A stretch of DNA of 64,000 nucleotides from NCBI GenBank assembly GCA_947095585.1, contig OX352763.1, forward strand, positions 66,949,067 through 67,013,066, in the 5' to 3' direction. This document shows, piece by piece, positions 42,950 through 53,266 of this stretch. Positions within the stretch are counted from its first letter, which is position 1. Each line of letters begins with the position of its first letter. The DNA comes from Nephrocerus scutellatus (Eukaryota > Arthropoda > Insecta > Diptera > Pipunculidae). The position numbers were made by a program, and so were the translations under genes. Below the pieces are notes generated by a model that made no database searches, was not told where the DNA came from, and saw only the letters and a program-made list of their open reading frames with translations.

Positions 42950-44990
42950 GATAACCTGAAAACGGAGCTCACCGCACTAAACAACATCGAGATTCCACGC
43001 TGCGTACACTTGACTAATGATTCAGAAATCGAAATCCACGGCTTTTGCGACGCATCAGAAAAGGCTTATGCGGCCGCATTATACTTACGATTCACCACCA
43101 GAGATACAAATGTCATCCACCTAATCGTGTCAAAAACGAGAGTTGCACCACTCAAAATTAAATCGCTGGCATGGTTGGAACTTTGTGGAGCACTGTTGCT
43201 AGCACATCTCTTGATACAAACCATTAAAACAATGGACCTCCAATCTCCAAAAATATTTGTTTGGTGTGACTCACAAATTACACTTGCGTGGATTAAGATA
43301 GCACCATATATTCGAACTACGTTCGTTGCCGATAGAGTGGTAGAAATCCAGGAACTTATAGATCCTGCGTGTTGGAACTACGTCCGGTCTAAGGACAATC
43401 CGGCCGATGTAGCTTCTAGAGGACTGTTTCCAAGAGAACTCCTCATTAATCATCAATGGTGGCATGGGCCTGAATTTCTTCTCTCGTTTGATGAACAATC
43501 GCAGCCACCATTCGACGTTATACAAACAAATCTTGAAACAAAGGCATCTGAGATTGAGAAACCAAAAAATGAATTCATCACATCTGGGTACCCCATAAAA
43601 AACGTTTTTATCTATGCGTTCACTTTACCGCCTTTGAAAGAAATGACCTCTTCACTCGATTCTCATCTTTACCTCGTCTACTTAGAGCTACGGCTTACTG
43701 GCTTCGTTTCTTTACGAACTTGCCATGTACGGCACAGAAGATGTCAACTCGTGTATCGGGATTACTTTCAGTCGACGAAATCGGCTCGAATACGTTTGAT
43801 TACCATCGCACAGCAACAGTTTTTTGCCGACGAAATAATAATGATGATCAAAGGTAGAACTGTCTCCAAAGGGAGAAAATTGGCACGACTTTCGCCATTC
43901 ATTGATGAGAAAGGGATGCTGCGAGTTGGCGGTCGATTGGAGAATGCTGATCTACCCTATGCACAGCGTCATCCAATAATTTTACCTGCGCAAAACTTCC
44001 TAACGTCACTAATCGTGCATAATACGCACCTCACAACACTTCATGGTGGAAAACAATTAATGATGGCAACACTCCGATCGGAATATTGGATTTTGCAACT
44101 CAGATCTACTGTCAAAAAATGTATTTACAACTGTCTAAAATGTTACAGATACAAGGCAACGGAAATGCAGCAGCAAATTGGAAACCTGCCAGTGTTACGA
44201 GATAACCAGGCAAGACCGTTTCAGACTTCAGGAGTGGATTATGCAGGCTCTGTTCAGTTAAAGGCCTCGAAAGGTCGTTGCAATAAAATCACAAAAGCAT
44301 ACATACATACATACAAAAGCATCTTCGTTTGCTTCTGTACGAAGGCCGTACACTTCGAGTTAGTAAGCGATTACACAACACCTAGCAGCATTCAAACGCT
44401 TCACCGCACGCCGTGGAATCTGAACGAACATATACAGTGATTGTGGAACCAATTTTAAAGGGGCTGCAAACATCTTGGAAGCGGAGAAATTGCACACATC
44501 TAAGCTCTGGACTGAAGACATCGCACAACGTATGCAAGCCAACGGCACAACGTGGCATTTCAACCCTCCCGCTGCGCCTCACTTCGGCGGATTATGGGAA
44601 GCCGTTGTGAAATCTATGAAACACTACTTGAAGCGGGTAATTGGTCATTATTCTCTGACATTTGAAGAATATGCAACGGTATTAGCACGAAGCATGCCCC
44701 AATTCACGGCCACTTTGTCCGGTAACTGAAGATCTGGAAGAAAAAATGGTGATCCGAATACTTGGTTCGACTGCGGCAGCGTCCAAAATGGCTTACTCCA
44801 AATGCTGAACTCAAAGTGGGGCAATTGGTACTATTGCCTGATGGACAAATCCCACACTTTGGGGACTTGGCAGAATCACCGCAACACATCCTGTAGCTGA
44901 CGAAAAAATTCGCGTCGTCACAATTAAGACCGCAACCACATCATTCAAGCGACCGATAGCTAAACTCTACTTTCTACCAATTCTTAATGA
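42950..44990 (+). pseudogene. pol: BEL RNase H and integrase, second BEL element
   Basis: The open frame continues to 44440: RNase H start (IHGFCDASEKAYAAAL), LAWLELCGALLLAHLL, FVWCDSQITLAWI, NPADVASRG. Then integrase: MLRVGGRLENADLPY, HGGKQLMMATLR, CLKCYRYKA and GVDYAG (first Asp). An acatacatacatac run near 44305 adds residues. A frameshift near 44400 follows; 44475-44729 keeps AAPHFGGLWEAVVKSMKHYL (catalytic Glu region). Degenerate to about 44990. Confidence 0.82.
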
Positions 44991-45316
44991 ATAAACCTCG
45001 ATGTCACTCCCACACACCCACACTAATAATAAAATATCTCGTCTCAACTAACCAATTATTTAATCTATGATAAATTTAGCTAAATTGCATGTAATTAACC
45101 CATACATATAAATAAAAGTTGCCACACACTATTCACCACACCTTTTGTTTCCGCCTTCATGTACCTATCCATACGTCACGGAGATGAGGACCAGCTGAAC
45201 CCATCTTGCAGCCCGTATCTTTCATTGAAGCGGAAAATCAACCTCAGAATTTGGAAAATGGACGATAAGTAGATGATCTTCGTCCTTCATCGTGTCTTTT
45301 CCTGGGGTCTGGCAGG
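44991..45316 (+). other. 3' untranslated part of the second BEL element
   Basis: AT-rich DNA with no gene. cctggggtctggcaggatg directly precedes the LTR start TGTTGCAACG at 45317 and may include the purine tract. Confidence 0.5.
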
Positions 45317-45834
45317 ATGTTGCAACGCAACATGCTACATAGTGCTACACACAAAAATCATCATCATCGATTCGATCAACTCATCGATTCAAGGCCAATG
45401 AACCACCACCAGTCTCATATCACAATGAATCGTTACTTTGTTGCAACACAATCGTGCACATCGTCATATTTCATAGCACAAATGGCTCGTCACATTGTTG
45501 CAACACAATGACCGTCGTCAAATATCGTTCTGAGCATGCGAGTCGTTGCTTACGCGACCTAATTGTTTACGTTTAAGCACGGACGACCACAACTAATGTG
45601 CACCATAAGCACAATCAACATGTCTCGAGTGTATGTCGCATTGGCAGTCGTCGGCATATTCGGCGGCATGTACCTACTCAACGAACTGTGGAAATTGCTG
45701 ACATGGTACAAAGCACTGACAAAGTTACGCCTTTGGATTGTGTGGGACTGGTGGTGACGGCAACTGGCGAGGATCATCACTGTCGGCGATCGAAGGAGTC
45801 TACTGATAACCAGCAGCGGCAACGGAGTTCAACA
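45317..45834 (+). repeat. 3' LTR of the second BEL element
   Basis: About 518 bp, TGTTGCAACG ... GTTCAACA (TG...CA). Its central 320 bp match the 5' LTR fragment at 36478-36798. Ends were set from the TG/CA pair and the loss of similarity; no target duplication could be confirmed. Confidence 0.7.
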
Positions 45835-46372
45835 TTTAAATGATATTTTTGAATATTTTGAATTGAAATTTTTGTAATAATTGAATTTGTTTGAAAACCT
45901 TAAATTGTCCGATTTTTTTTGAACTTATTTGTTTGTGGTGTAAACTGTATTACTTTAACGTTATTCTAATTAAATTGTTTGTCGTTTTTGAAAAAACCCA
46001 AAAAATTAAGTTGATTAATTCTGGGAAAAATGCAGTTCGCTTTTTATTTTTGTGGCACGTCTCCATCGTTTTCGCTAAGTGTCCATCGCGATACATTGGG
46101 TCTTTTAAGATTCTTAGTTGCTTTCCATAATGAATAATCAGTATCTTTTTCCCCAGTTAGAGTGCTGAGGTAACTGAATGATTTTTAATGTCTTTTATTA
46201 GGTATTTTAATTTGTTACACAAATGGTTAAATACCCTCTTATTTTCCAGGTTTCGATGTTTTTGCCAATTCTTCCGTGCTTTTCTTTTATTTTTAAGAAA
46301 TTCCTGTCATTTCCTGTCTACTATTAGGAGTGCTTTCCCACGCAGCACTTTGGACATTATGGATGAGCTTAT

Positions 46373-47150
46373 CTAGTTCGTCTTGTATTTGGACTGGTTT
46401 GGGTTCTGCAGACTAATTCTTTCTGGTAACTGTGTTTGGAAGAGATCCCAATTGGTTTTGGAGCTAGCTAATTTTGGGCTGCTCTCTTTTATAATAATTG
46501 TTTGGCTAAGTATCATAATAACTGGTGAATGATCTGATGATAGACTTTCACTGTTCTCCATATGGATATAATTATCTGAAATCCCTCTTGTAATAAAGAA
46601 GTCTATAAGATCTGAAGTCTTACTGAGAGCCGAGGGCCAATAGGTTGGTGTACCGCCTGAGTGAAACTTGCATTTAGTTGTTTGCCTGCTGCGAACAGCT
46701 CTTTTGCTTTAGCAGTCGTTAACCGTGATCCCCAATAGGTATTTTTTGCATTATAGTCACCTCCAATTAAAAAGACACTTCCTAATGTTTTGAGGAGATT
46801 AGTATAATATACTTGTTCGAGATTGTATCTTGGGCAATATATTGCTGAGATACTAAAAGTTTTAATATTGTTTAACTGTATTTTGATTGTTGTGACTTGC
46901 ATGGAAAGCTTCTCAACTTTAAGTTATTCGTTATGTTTTATATAATCTTTTATCAGGATAGCTGATCCACCTCTAGCTTTATTCTCTGGATGTATTGCAT
47001 GGTAGCAATTATATCCTTTTATTTTACAGAATGAAGTTTTGGTGAAATGGGTTTCTGATATAAAACATATATCTATATTGTGCATGTTTAAAAATATATA
47101 TAGTTCTTGAATATGACGCAACAGCCCATTTGCTTTCCAGTTTAAAATTC
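46373..47150 (-). pseudogene. Jockey endonuclease, broken
   Basis: 46924-47121: LYIFLNMHNIDICFISETHF (catalytic Glu) and KARGGSAILIK. 46603-46902: IKTFSISAIYCPRYNL and FLIGGDYNAKNTYWGSRL. 46373-46561: SLSSDHSPVIM (final Asp-His). All landmarks are present but separated by shifts. Confidence 0.8.
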
Positions 47151-47519
47151 GTAATGTTTTTGTTAATAATTCGATTTTATATAATTTATATTTTGATACA
47201 CTCGATCAAGGTTTTCTTTTAATTTTTTATTGAAGCTAGTTTGTGATGTTATTTCTTCTAGTGTGTTCTGCAGACTCATTTCCTGCGAAATAATTATTTT
47301 GTTGAGGTTCTCTAGATTTCTCAGTAAGTCCTGTAAAACGAGATCCTCTTTTAACTGTTTCTGCTCTGTTGGCTGAACTTTTTGTGCATAAGTAACATTT
47401 TTAGTTACTCGCTCTCAGTGTATGTTAAGATTAGGAGTTATCGATTTCGGCTCCGTGGTTTTTTCAAAAAATTGTACATTTCTTGATGTATCTGGTTTGC
47501 GTGATTTATCTCTCATTTT

Positions 47520-48776
47520 TTGTAGTTCTACTTCAACTTCACATCCTCTATAGTTGGCTGGATGCTGACCTTTACAGTTGATACACTTCGGTGTTGTATT
47601 TCGGGGAACTGTGCAGTCGTTTCCTGCGTGTTGTCCTGCACATTTAACACACGTTGCTTCTCGATGGCAGTACTTTTGTGTATGATTATAATGTTGGCAG
47701 TTTTTACATTGTGGTATTAGTCGAGTGACCTTTCACGGTGTTTCTATTTTAATTCTGAGGTTAAGGATAGCCTTAATATTATAAATATTTTCGATTTTTT
47801 CTAGGTTGTCGAAGGTTAGTATGAAAAGTGGGAGACCTCTTCTCATGGTTTCAACATTTCCCTCCCTGTTTTCTCTTTTCTGATGATGTTGACTGCATCG
47901 ACTATTTTCAGGCCTTTCTTTTGCAGGTCCTCAATAATTGTATCTTTTGAACAAAATGGATGGAGACCTCTTGCCATTACTTTAATTGATCGATCATTTT
48001 TATCCTCGTAGGTGTACCACTGGTGACCATCAGCATTTAGCTTGTTAGGTAGAGTTTTATAGTCTTCAGGCTCAGTTGTGTTTATTTTGCAATTATTATT
48101 ACTGAGCGATATTACTTTGTAGTCATTTCGTACTATTTCTTTCATCAATTTCTGAATACTACCGTGATTTGTTATTCCTAAAATATTGATCGGGGATGGA
48201 ACCGGTTTTTTCTTTTCTGGCTCATGCTCTTTTGGTGCTGTAACTGCATTGGCAGTTTTAATGTGGGTTTGAATTAGATCGACTTCTGGTGATGATTCAG
48301 CTTTCCTCTTGTTTGGGTTGGTTTCTCTTCTTGGTTTCTTATTTGCTCTCTTGAATTTCTGTAGTCTCCAATTGGTTTCTCTTTCAAGCTCATCTTCATC
48401 AGTGTGATGTTCTTCTTATTCTGTGAGAACTTGAAATTTGTTGTTCATTAATGCTGCGTTTCGTGCGTTGTTATTTTTATTTATTGTTTCCTTTAGCATA
48501 AGGTTATTCTTTTGTATTCCCTTTAATTTCTCGTTTTCGATTTTCAGAATACATACTTCTTTTTGAGCTGCATGCAAAGTAACTCCAATTCCTGAAGTCT
48601 TTCCTACAATTGATCGTTTTTATTCTTCAAATATGTACTGTTTTCCTTAGGTTGAAGATTTCTTTTTTTTTACATGATTGATTTAAAAGATCAGGATCTC
48701 CACCACCTGGTGGTGGATTGGATATAGACGTCTTTCTTTTTCCTCCTCCCGGGGGAAGAGTTCTATCCATTCCCAT
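47520..48776 (-). pseudogene. Jockey Gag (ORF1), broken
   Basis: Starts near 48776 (MGMDRTLPPGGGKRK, PPPGGGDPDLLNQS). It has a lysine- and glutamate-rich N-terminal part with stops, then 47843-48148 with HQWYTYEDKNDRSIKVMARG, the conserved Jockey Gag core, and a zinc-knuckle region (about 47575-47710, several CX2C/H patterns). Binds element RNA in life; this copy is broken. Confidence 0.75.
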
Positions 48777-48794
48777 TTTATGTAGTTGTAAGTA

Positions 48795-49606
48795 TTATAT
48801 TTTTTCAGCATTTTTGGCGATGGTAAGTATGTGGTCATTCCAACGAAACTTGTCGTTAACGCACATACCGAGAATTGCGAGATTTTCAGTTTCCTCGATG
48901 CAAGTGCCATTCATGGATAATGGCATGGGATTTGGTATTCGCTTAGACGACAGGAGAGAGCATTGGGTTTTGGAAGCGTTAAATTCTACCCGATTGTTTT
49001 CTCCCCATTTTATTATGCTGTATATGTCAGAATTTAACGTGCTTAACATTCGAAGCTGTTTGATTTCCACATTAGAGGTGGAGTGACGTTCCTCAAACTT
49101 ATATGAGAAGCTGAGAGTGCTGTCGTCAGCAAAGGAGTGAATTGGATTAGAAGTCACAGATAAGAGATCTTTAGTAAAAATGAGAAAGAGTGTCGGGGAC
49201 AGAACAGAGCCCTGGGGAGCAACAGCATTTATGTGGTGTATTTCAGACTGGAAACCGTCCAAAACAACTTGAATTGAGCGGTCCAAAAGATAGCTTTTAA
49301 TCCAATGAAGCAGTTTGTCATCTACGCATAAGCACGCATTTTTGACAAAAGAGCTTGATTCCAAACTCTGTCAAATGCTTTGGAAATATCGAGTGCAACA
49401 GCTTTGTTTTCACCAAATTGATGCAAAGACCGGTTCCACTGCTCGGTAAGATATACCATCAAATCACCAGTAGAACGTTGCCCACGAAATCCGTACTGCC
49501 GGTCACTAAGGATTTCATTGGTTTCAAGATTTTTCATGAGCTGAAAATTGATCATCGTTTCGATGACCTTGAAAAGAATGGATGTAAGTGCTATGGGTCG
49601 GTACAA
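48795..49606 (-). pseudogene. CR1/L2-like reverse transcriptase, partial
   Basis: 49322-49606: YRPIALTSILFKVIETMINF, DRQYGFRGQRSTGDL and ALDISKAFDRVW (first Asp). 48795-49364: APQGSVLSPTLFLIF, HSFADDSTLSF (FADD box) and WGENNRVEFNASKTQ. Two overlapping frames imply one shift. The linker with AKRIENTAS lies upstream at 49975-50328. Confidence 0.8.
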
Positions 49607-50481
49607 AGAAGGAGACGACGGCTCACCTTTTTTGGGTATGGGCTGGACAAAGGCTGTTTTCCAACATCTCGGGAAGAGCCCAGAAGAATAGGATAGATGG
49701 AAAAGCTTACGTAATGGTAATGCCAGCTTGGAAGAACACCTCTTCAGAACTAATGGGGAAATACCATCTGAATGTTGAGATCGTTTAAAACTCTAGCAAC
49801 TGCACGAGTACTAATGAAGATCTGTCCCATAGAGTGTTCAATACTCGGGGGTGCAGGCGGCATCAATGCACAATCTGGAAGCGTGTAGATAGCTGCAAAA
49901 TGTGCAGCAAACAGATTGGCTTTGTCTTTAGAGTTGACAGCTGGAGTGTCATTTTAAATGAGCGTTGGAATCGATTACGAGGCTGTATTTTCGATTCTTT
50001 TTGCAAATGACCAAACATTTTTACTACCTTTGGGACATTGTAGTATTTTTTGCCACAATTTTTGGTCGTAGGCGAATTTGACTCGCCGAAGATGAGCATT
50101 GCAATCATTTCTGGCTCGTTTAAAATTTGTTCGGTTTTTCACTGTAGCTTTGTAAAACTGAAAGCATACCTCTGTAATCCTAGAAGCCTCTTTACAGCTC
50201 GAGTCGTACCATCCATCATCCTTTGGTGTGATAGACTTATCCCTGAAAGGGATAAACTTTCTCATACCAATAAGAATGATGTTTGTGATTGCATCAGCGG
50301 CGGCATCCACGTTGCTATAGCGAAACAATAGCGACTAGTTAATTCTCCGTCCCGTCCGGCCGTCCCAATTGGCTTTCTCGTATTGCCATACTGTTTTTTG
50401 GGAGTTTTTTTTTCAAGTCAGGGGAGTTTGCGGAATGATTTGCAATCTCAGGTATTCGTGTAGGCCCATTTATAAGCTGAG

Positions 50482-51078
50482 TTAGGTGGTAAAACTCTTC
50501 AAATAACTCAATACACCTTCCTTCGGGTGTTGACTGGCCAGAATGGCGATGCCACCCAGAATTGTGTACATTAAAACCGTAATAACGATTTCATTTTTAC
50601 GATGTTTTGTGTCAATTCTTAGGATTGAATCAGACTGTGCATCAAACTCGCTCTGAGTTGAAACACTGTCTGAGTGGGGACTTCTGTAAAGGAAACAGTA
50701 GTAGATGTTGCGCTCTTGTACCTTTACTTTAAACCAAATGAAATTGAATTCCGGATTGGAACTCTGGCTTAATTGAGGCAAAAGCTGAAACGAAACATCA
50801 CTCCGGACATAGATTACGAGTTCGCGTCGAGGGAAAAATAATGGCACCAAGTTATGCCCAGGCAGATTAAATTCCTATGCATCAGAATTATCAAATACCT
50901 GTGTTTCACTCGGTGCCAGAATTGCTGGCCTGTGCACATGTACATAGTTAAACACAGCGAAAAAATTCGTTCTGAGCCCACATATGTTGCTGAGATCCAC
51001 TCTGAAACCATACATAACTACAAAAAACAAACACAACTTACCGCTTCTTTTAACCGAATTGAGAAGAGGATGTCTCAA
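50482..51078 (-). pseudogene. CR1/L2-like endonuclease, broken
   Basis: 50875-51078: VDLSNICGLRTNFFAVFNYV and LAPSETQVFDNS (Glu of the catalytic SET motif). 50482-50850: RRELVIYVRSDVSF, NFIWFKVKVQERNIYYCFLY and RSPHSD. The GDFN motif is not readable. Confidence 0.75.
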
Positions 51079-51300
51079 AGTGGATTATTAACACAAATTG
51101 TCGCCAGTGTTATGCCTTCACGAGAAAATGAGTCAAATCACCATAAGAAACAAACACTCACAATCCGTTATTTAATTACTAAAGAACTAGATCATCACAT
51201 TGCGTATGCAAGCATACAACAACATAATTTTCTAAATTCTTTAGTTGAGCTGTTGAGGATAGGACGCACGGACACCACACACTGCACTTTACACTAAAAA

Positions 51301-51681
51301 ATATTGGCAAACGCGAACCGGTTTTTTTGTTATTTGATATTGCAATATATTGCAGTAATGCTCCACGAGAAAGATATGGACAAAAACGAAAAGCTAAAAC
51401 AAATCTGGATGAGCATATACTGAATTACATTACGTTAGCTACGCAATAAATAATGAAACCGGCGGAGCCAGATGAAGATATGGATTTTTTTTAAACCATT
51501 TTACCAATGGTAAAAAATCTATCCGTGGAACAAAAGCACACCCTCTAAAGAATAGCACCATTTAATGATTATGACACATAAAATGAAGTAATAAAGTTCT
51601 AATTGGTAAATTTAATTAATAGATATCTTTTTATTTTTATTAAAATATATATACTTCTTTATTTAAATATTTATGATATTT
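51301..51681 (-). other. AT-rich stretch, probable intron side of a Harbinger transposase
   Basis: No open frame of note. On the minus strand it follows the exon at 61067-61345 once the gypsy element is left out: exon ...TTTAAG|GTAAATATC. The reading frame stops soon after that point, which fits an intron. A second transposase exon was not recognised here. Confidence 0.4.
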
Positions 51682-51685
51682 ACCT

Positions 51686-53266
51686 TGTAACGCGGTAAAT
51701 GCCGGGGTACGCTCGCAGGCGTCCAGGGTCGTTTGCCTATTAACTAATAAGCCGTTGTTTTCGTTACAAAATTTTTCTTTATTGACTCCGTAAAATTTGG
51801 TTGAATATTTAGATTATAATGATTAAATTGATCTCCTTTTTGATTTGATTTACTTTGTTTTGCCTGGTTTCGCTTTGGGGTTTCTCCTTGTTCTTCTGCC
51901 GTCTTCTCCTTGTTCTTCTGCCGTCACACCTAGTTTTGCTTCGGGGTTTCTCCTTGTCGTTCGTTGGCCGCTGACTCGGGTCTCGTAATGACGTGGTACT
52001 GGCAAGAACTTTGATTCGCACTTCAGGCGCCTTTAAGGGGAATTGGTCCCTACGGGATTTAGTCGGAAGGAGCAGGTCTTTCACCACTCGCTTCCTGCTA
52101 AATGGGAAAACTAGGCCCTACGAGGGATCGAAACTCAAGATGGAGTCCTATAAGGCCCGCCAGAGTCCTGAGTTCGAAGGGTTTCTGCCTAGCAGAGGGG
52201 AATCTCTCCCTATCGAGGTTTTCAAAGTCTCGAGATGGAGTCCTATAAGGCCCGCCAGAGTCTCAAGACAAAGAAAGGGGTTTCTGAACTAGATTTAATA
52301 GGGAGAAGCAGATCTTTCACTGTTCGCTCTCTACTAAATGGGAAAACTCGGCCCTACGAGAGATCGAAACTCAAGATGGAGTCCTATAAGGCCCGCCAGA
52401 GTCCAGAGTTCGAAAGGTTTCTATCTAGCAAAGGGGAATCTCTCCCTATCAAGGTTTTCAAAGTCTCGAGATGGAGTCCTATAAGGCCCGCCAGAGTCTC
52501 GAGACAAAGAAAGGGGATTCTAGACTAGCACTACTATTGGGAAATTTGGCTCACCTGATTCCAGCGCCGACCAACGTTAATTGTCCTGTACCACGCCTTT
52601 AAAATTCCTCCGTCATTAGCTTCGTGGGTAGTTCTCATTTAATTATGTTGTTCGGGTGTCTCGCTTGCGGTGAATGTCCGGTAGTTGTCGATGCGGCTGA
52701 TATCTCCTCAAGGCGTTTAAATTTTTCACTGTTCACTTACCGTCTCTGGTGTCCCACTGTTGAAGTGAACAGTCTCACTGATGCAGACAAAAAGAGACCA
52801 ATTCTTCATGTGTTTCACCTTTTATAACCTTTGCCTCTAGGTTGGCTTTGCATCTTTGTGGGCTTGTGGCGTTGTAGTTCTCTCATCTCTCTCGTGTTGT
52901 TGGTGGTTTTCTCTTGTAACAGACCGCTTGGGTTTTTTCCATTTGGCATTTGCTCACCTCCGTTACTTCGTACATACTTGTTTGCATGCACGTGTTGTGT
53001 TGCTACGCTGTGTTTATTTGCATGCAGGCGCTGTGTTGCCATGCTGTATTCGTTTGCATGCATGCTTTGGTTAGCGCTTGTTGATTTTTTTCCTTCGTGC
53101 GTGCGTGCCCTGCTGTACTTGTTTGTACGCACGTGTTGTGTTGCTACGCTGGGCTTTTTGCATGTATTTTATCTCCGTGCGTGCACAGTGAGTGTAACGA
53201 AATTGTTGTTAGTGCGTGCAGTGGGTTGTTAGACGAAAATTGGTTATTAAAATTTTCGTCGTTACA
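51686..53266 (-). repeat. 3' LTR of gypsy copy 3
   Basis: Minus strand TGTAACGACG ... CGCGTTACA. TATA box GGTTATAAAAGG at 52818-52829. A ~244-bp unit is present about twice (52071-52310 and 52306-52530), each with tggagtcctataaggcccgc twice. Differs from 59486-61066 at about four bases (for example near 51712, 52450, 52545, 52714). Confidence 0.95.
52818..52829 (-). promoter_or_regulatory. TATA box of gypsy copy 3 LTR
   Basis: GGTTATAAAAGG on the minus strand. The same box in the 5' LTR lies at 60618-60629 and would drive the genomic RNA. No start site mapped. Confidence 0.75.

Larger units (their letters stand above)
36478..45834 (+). mobile_element. Second BEL/Pao element, heavily rearranged
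   Basis: Partial 5' LTR (36478-36798), gag and pieces of pol (36800-37681), a foreign block (gypsy fragment, BEL LTR piece and RTE, 37682-42949), then RNase H and integrase (42950-44990) and a full 3' LTR (45317-45834). The LTR copies match over about 320 bp. Protease and RT core are missing. Confidence 0.75.
45850..48776 (-). mobile_element. Jockey-type element, RT missing
   Basis: Minus-strand order: ORF1 gag (about 47520-48776), endonuclease (46373-47150), linker toward RT (45990-46370: DYSLWKATKNLKRPN then SRWTLSENDG). RT is cut off next to the BEL LTR. Many stops. Confidence 0.75.
48790..51300 (-). mobile_element. CR1/L2-like non-LTR element, 3' part missing
   Basis: Minus-strand order: endonuclease (50482-51078), linker (49975-50328), RT (48795-49606). 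The end of RT is lost at the border with the Jockey element. A fragment of the matching C-terminus lies at 36104-36478. 51080-51300 is its probable 5' part, with no clear gene. Confidence 0.75.

Noticed and set aside
52000..52528. Plus-strand 97-99-codon frames repeated at 59793-60328
   Set aside because: Identical in both LTRs because of the ~244-bp LTR repeat; antisense to the element and without a domain.
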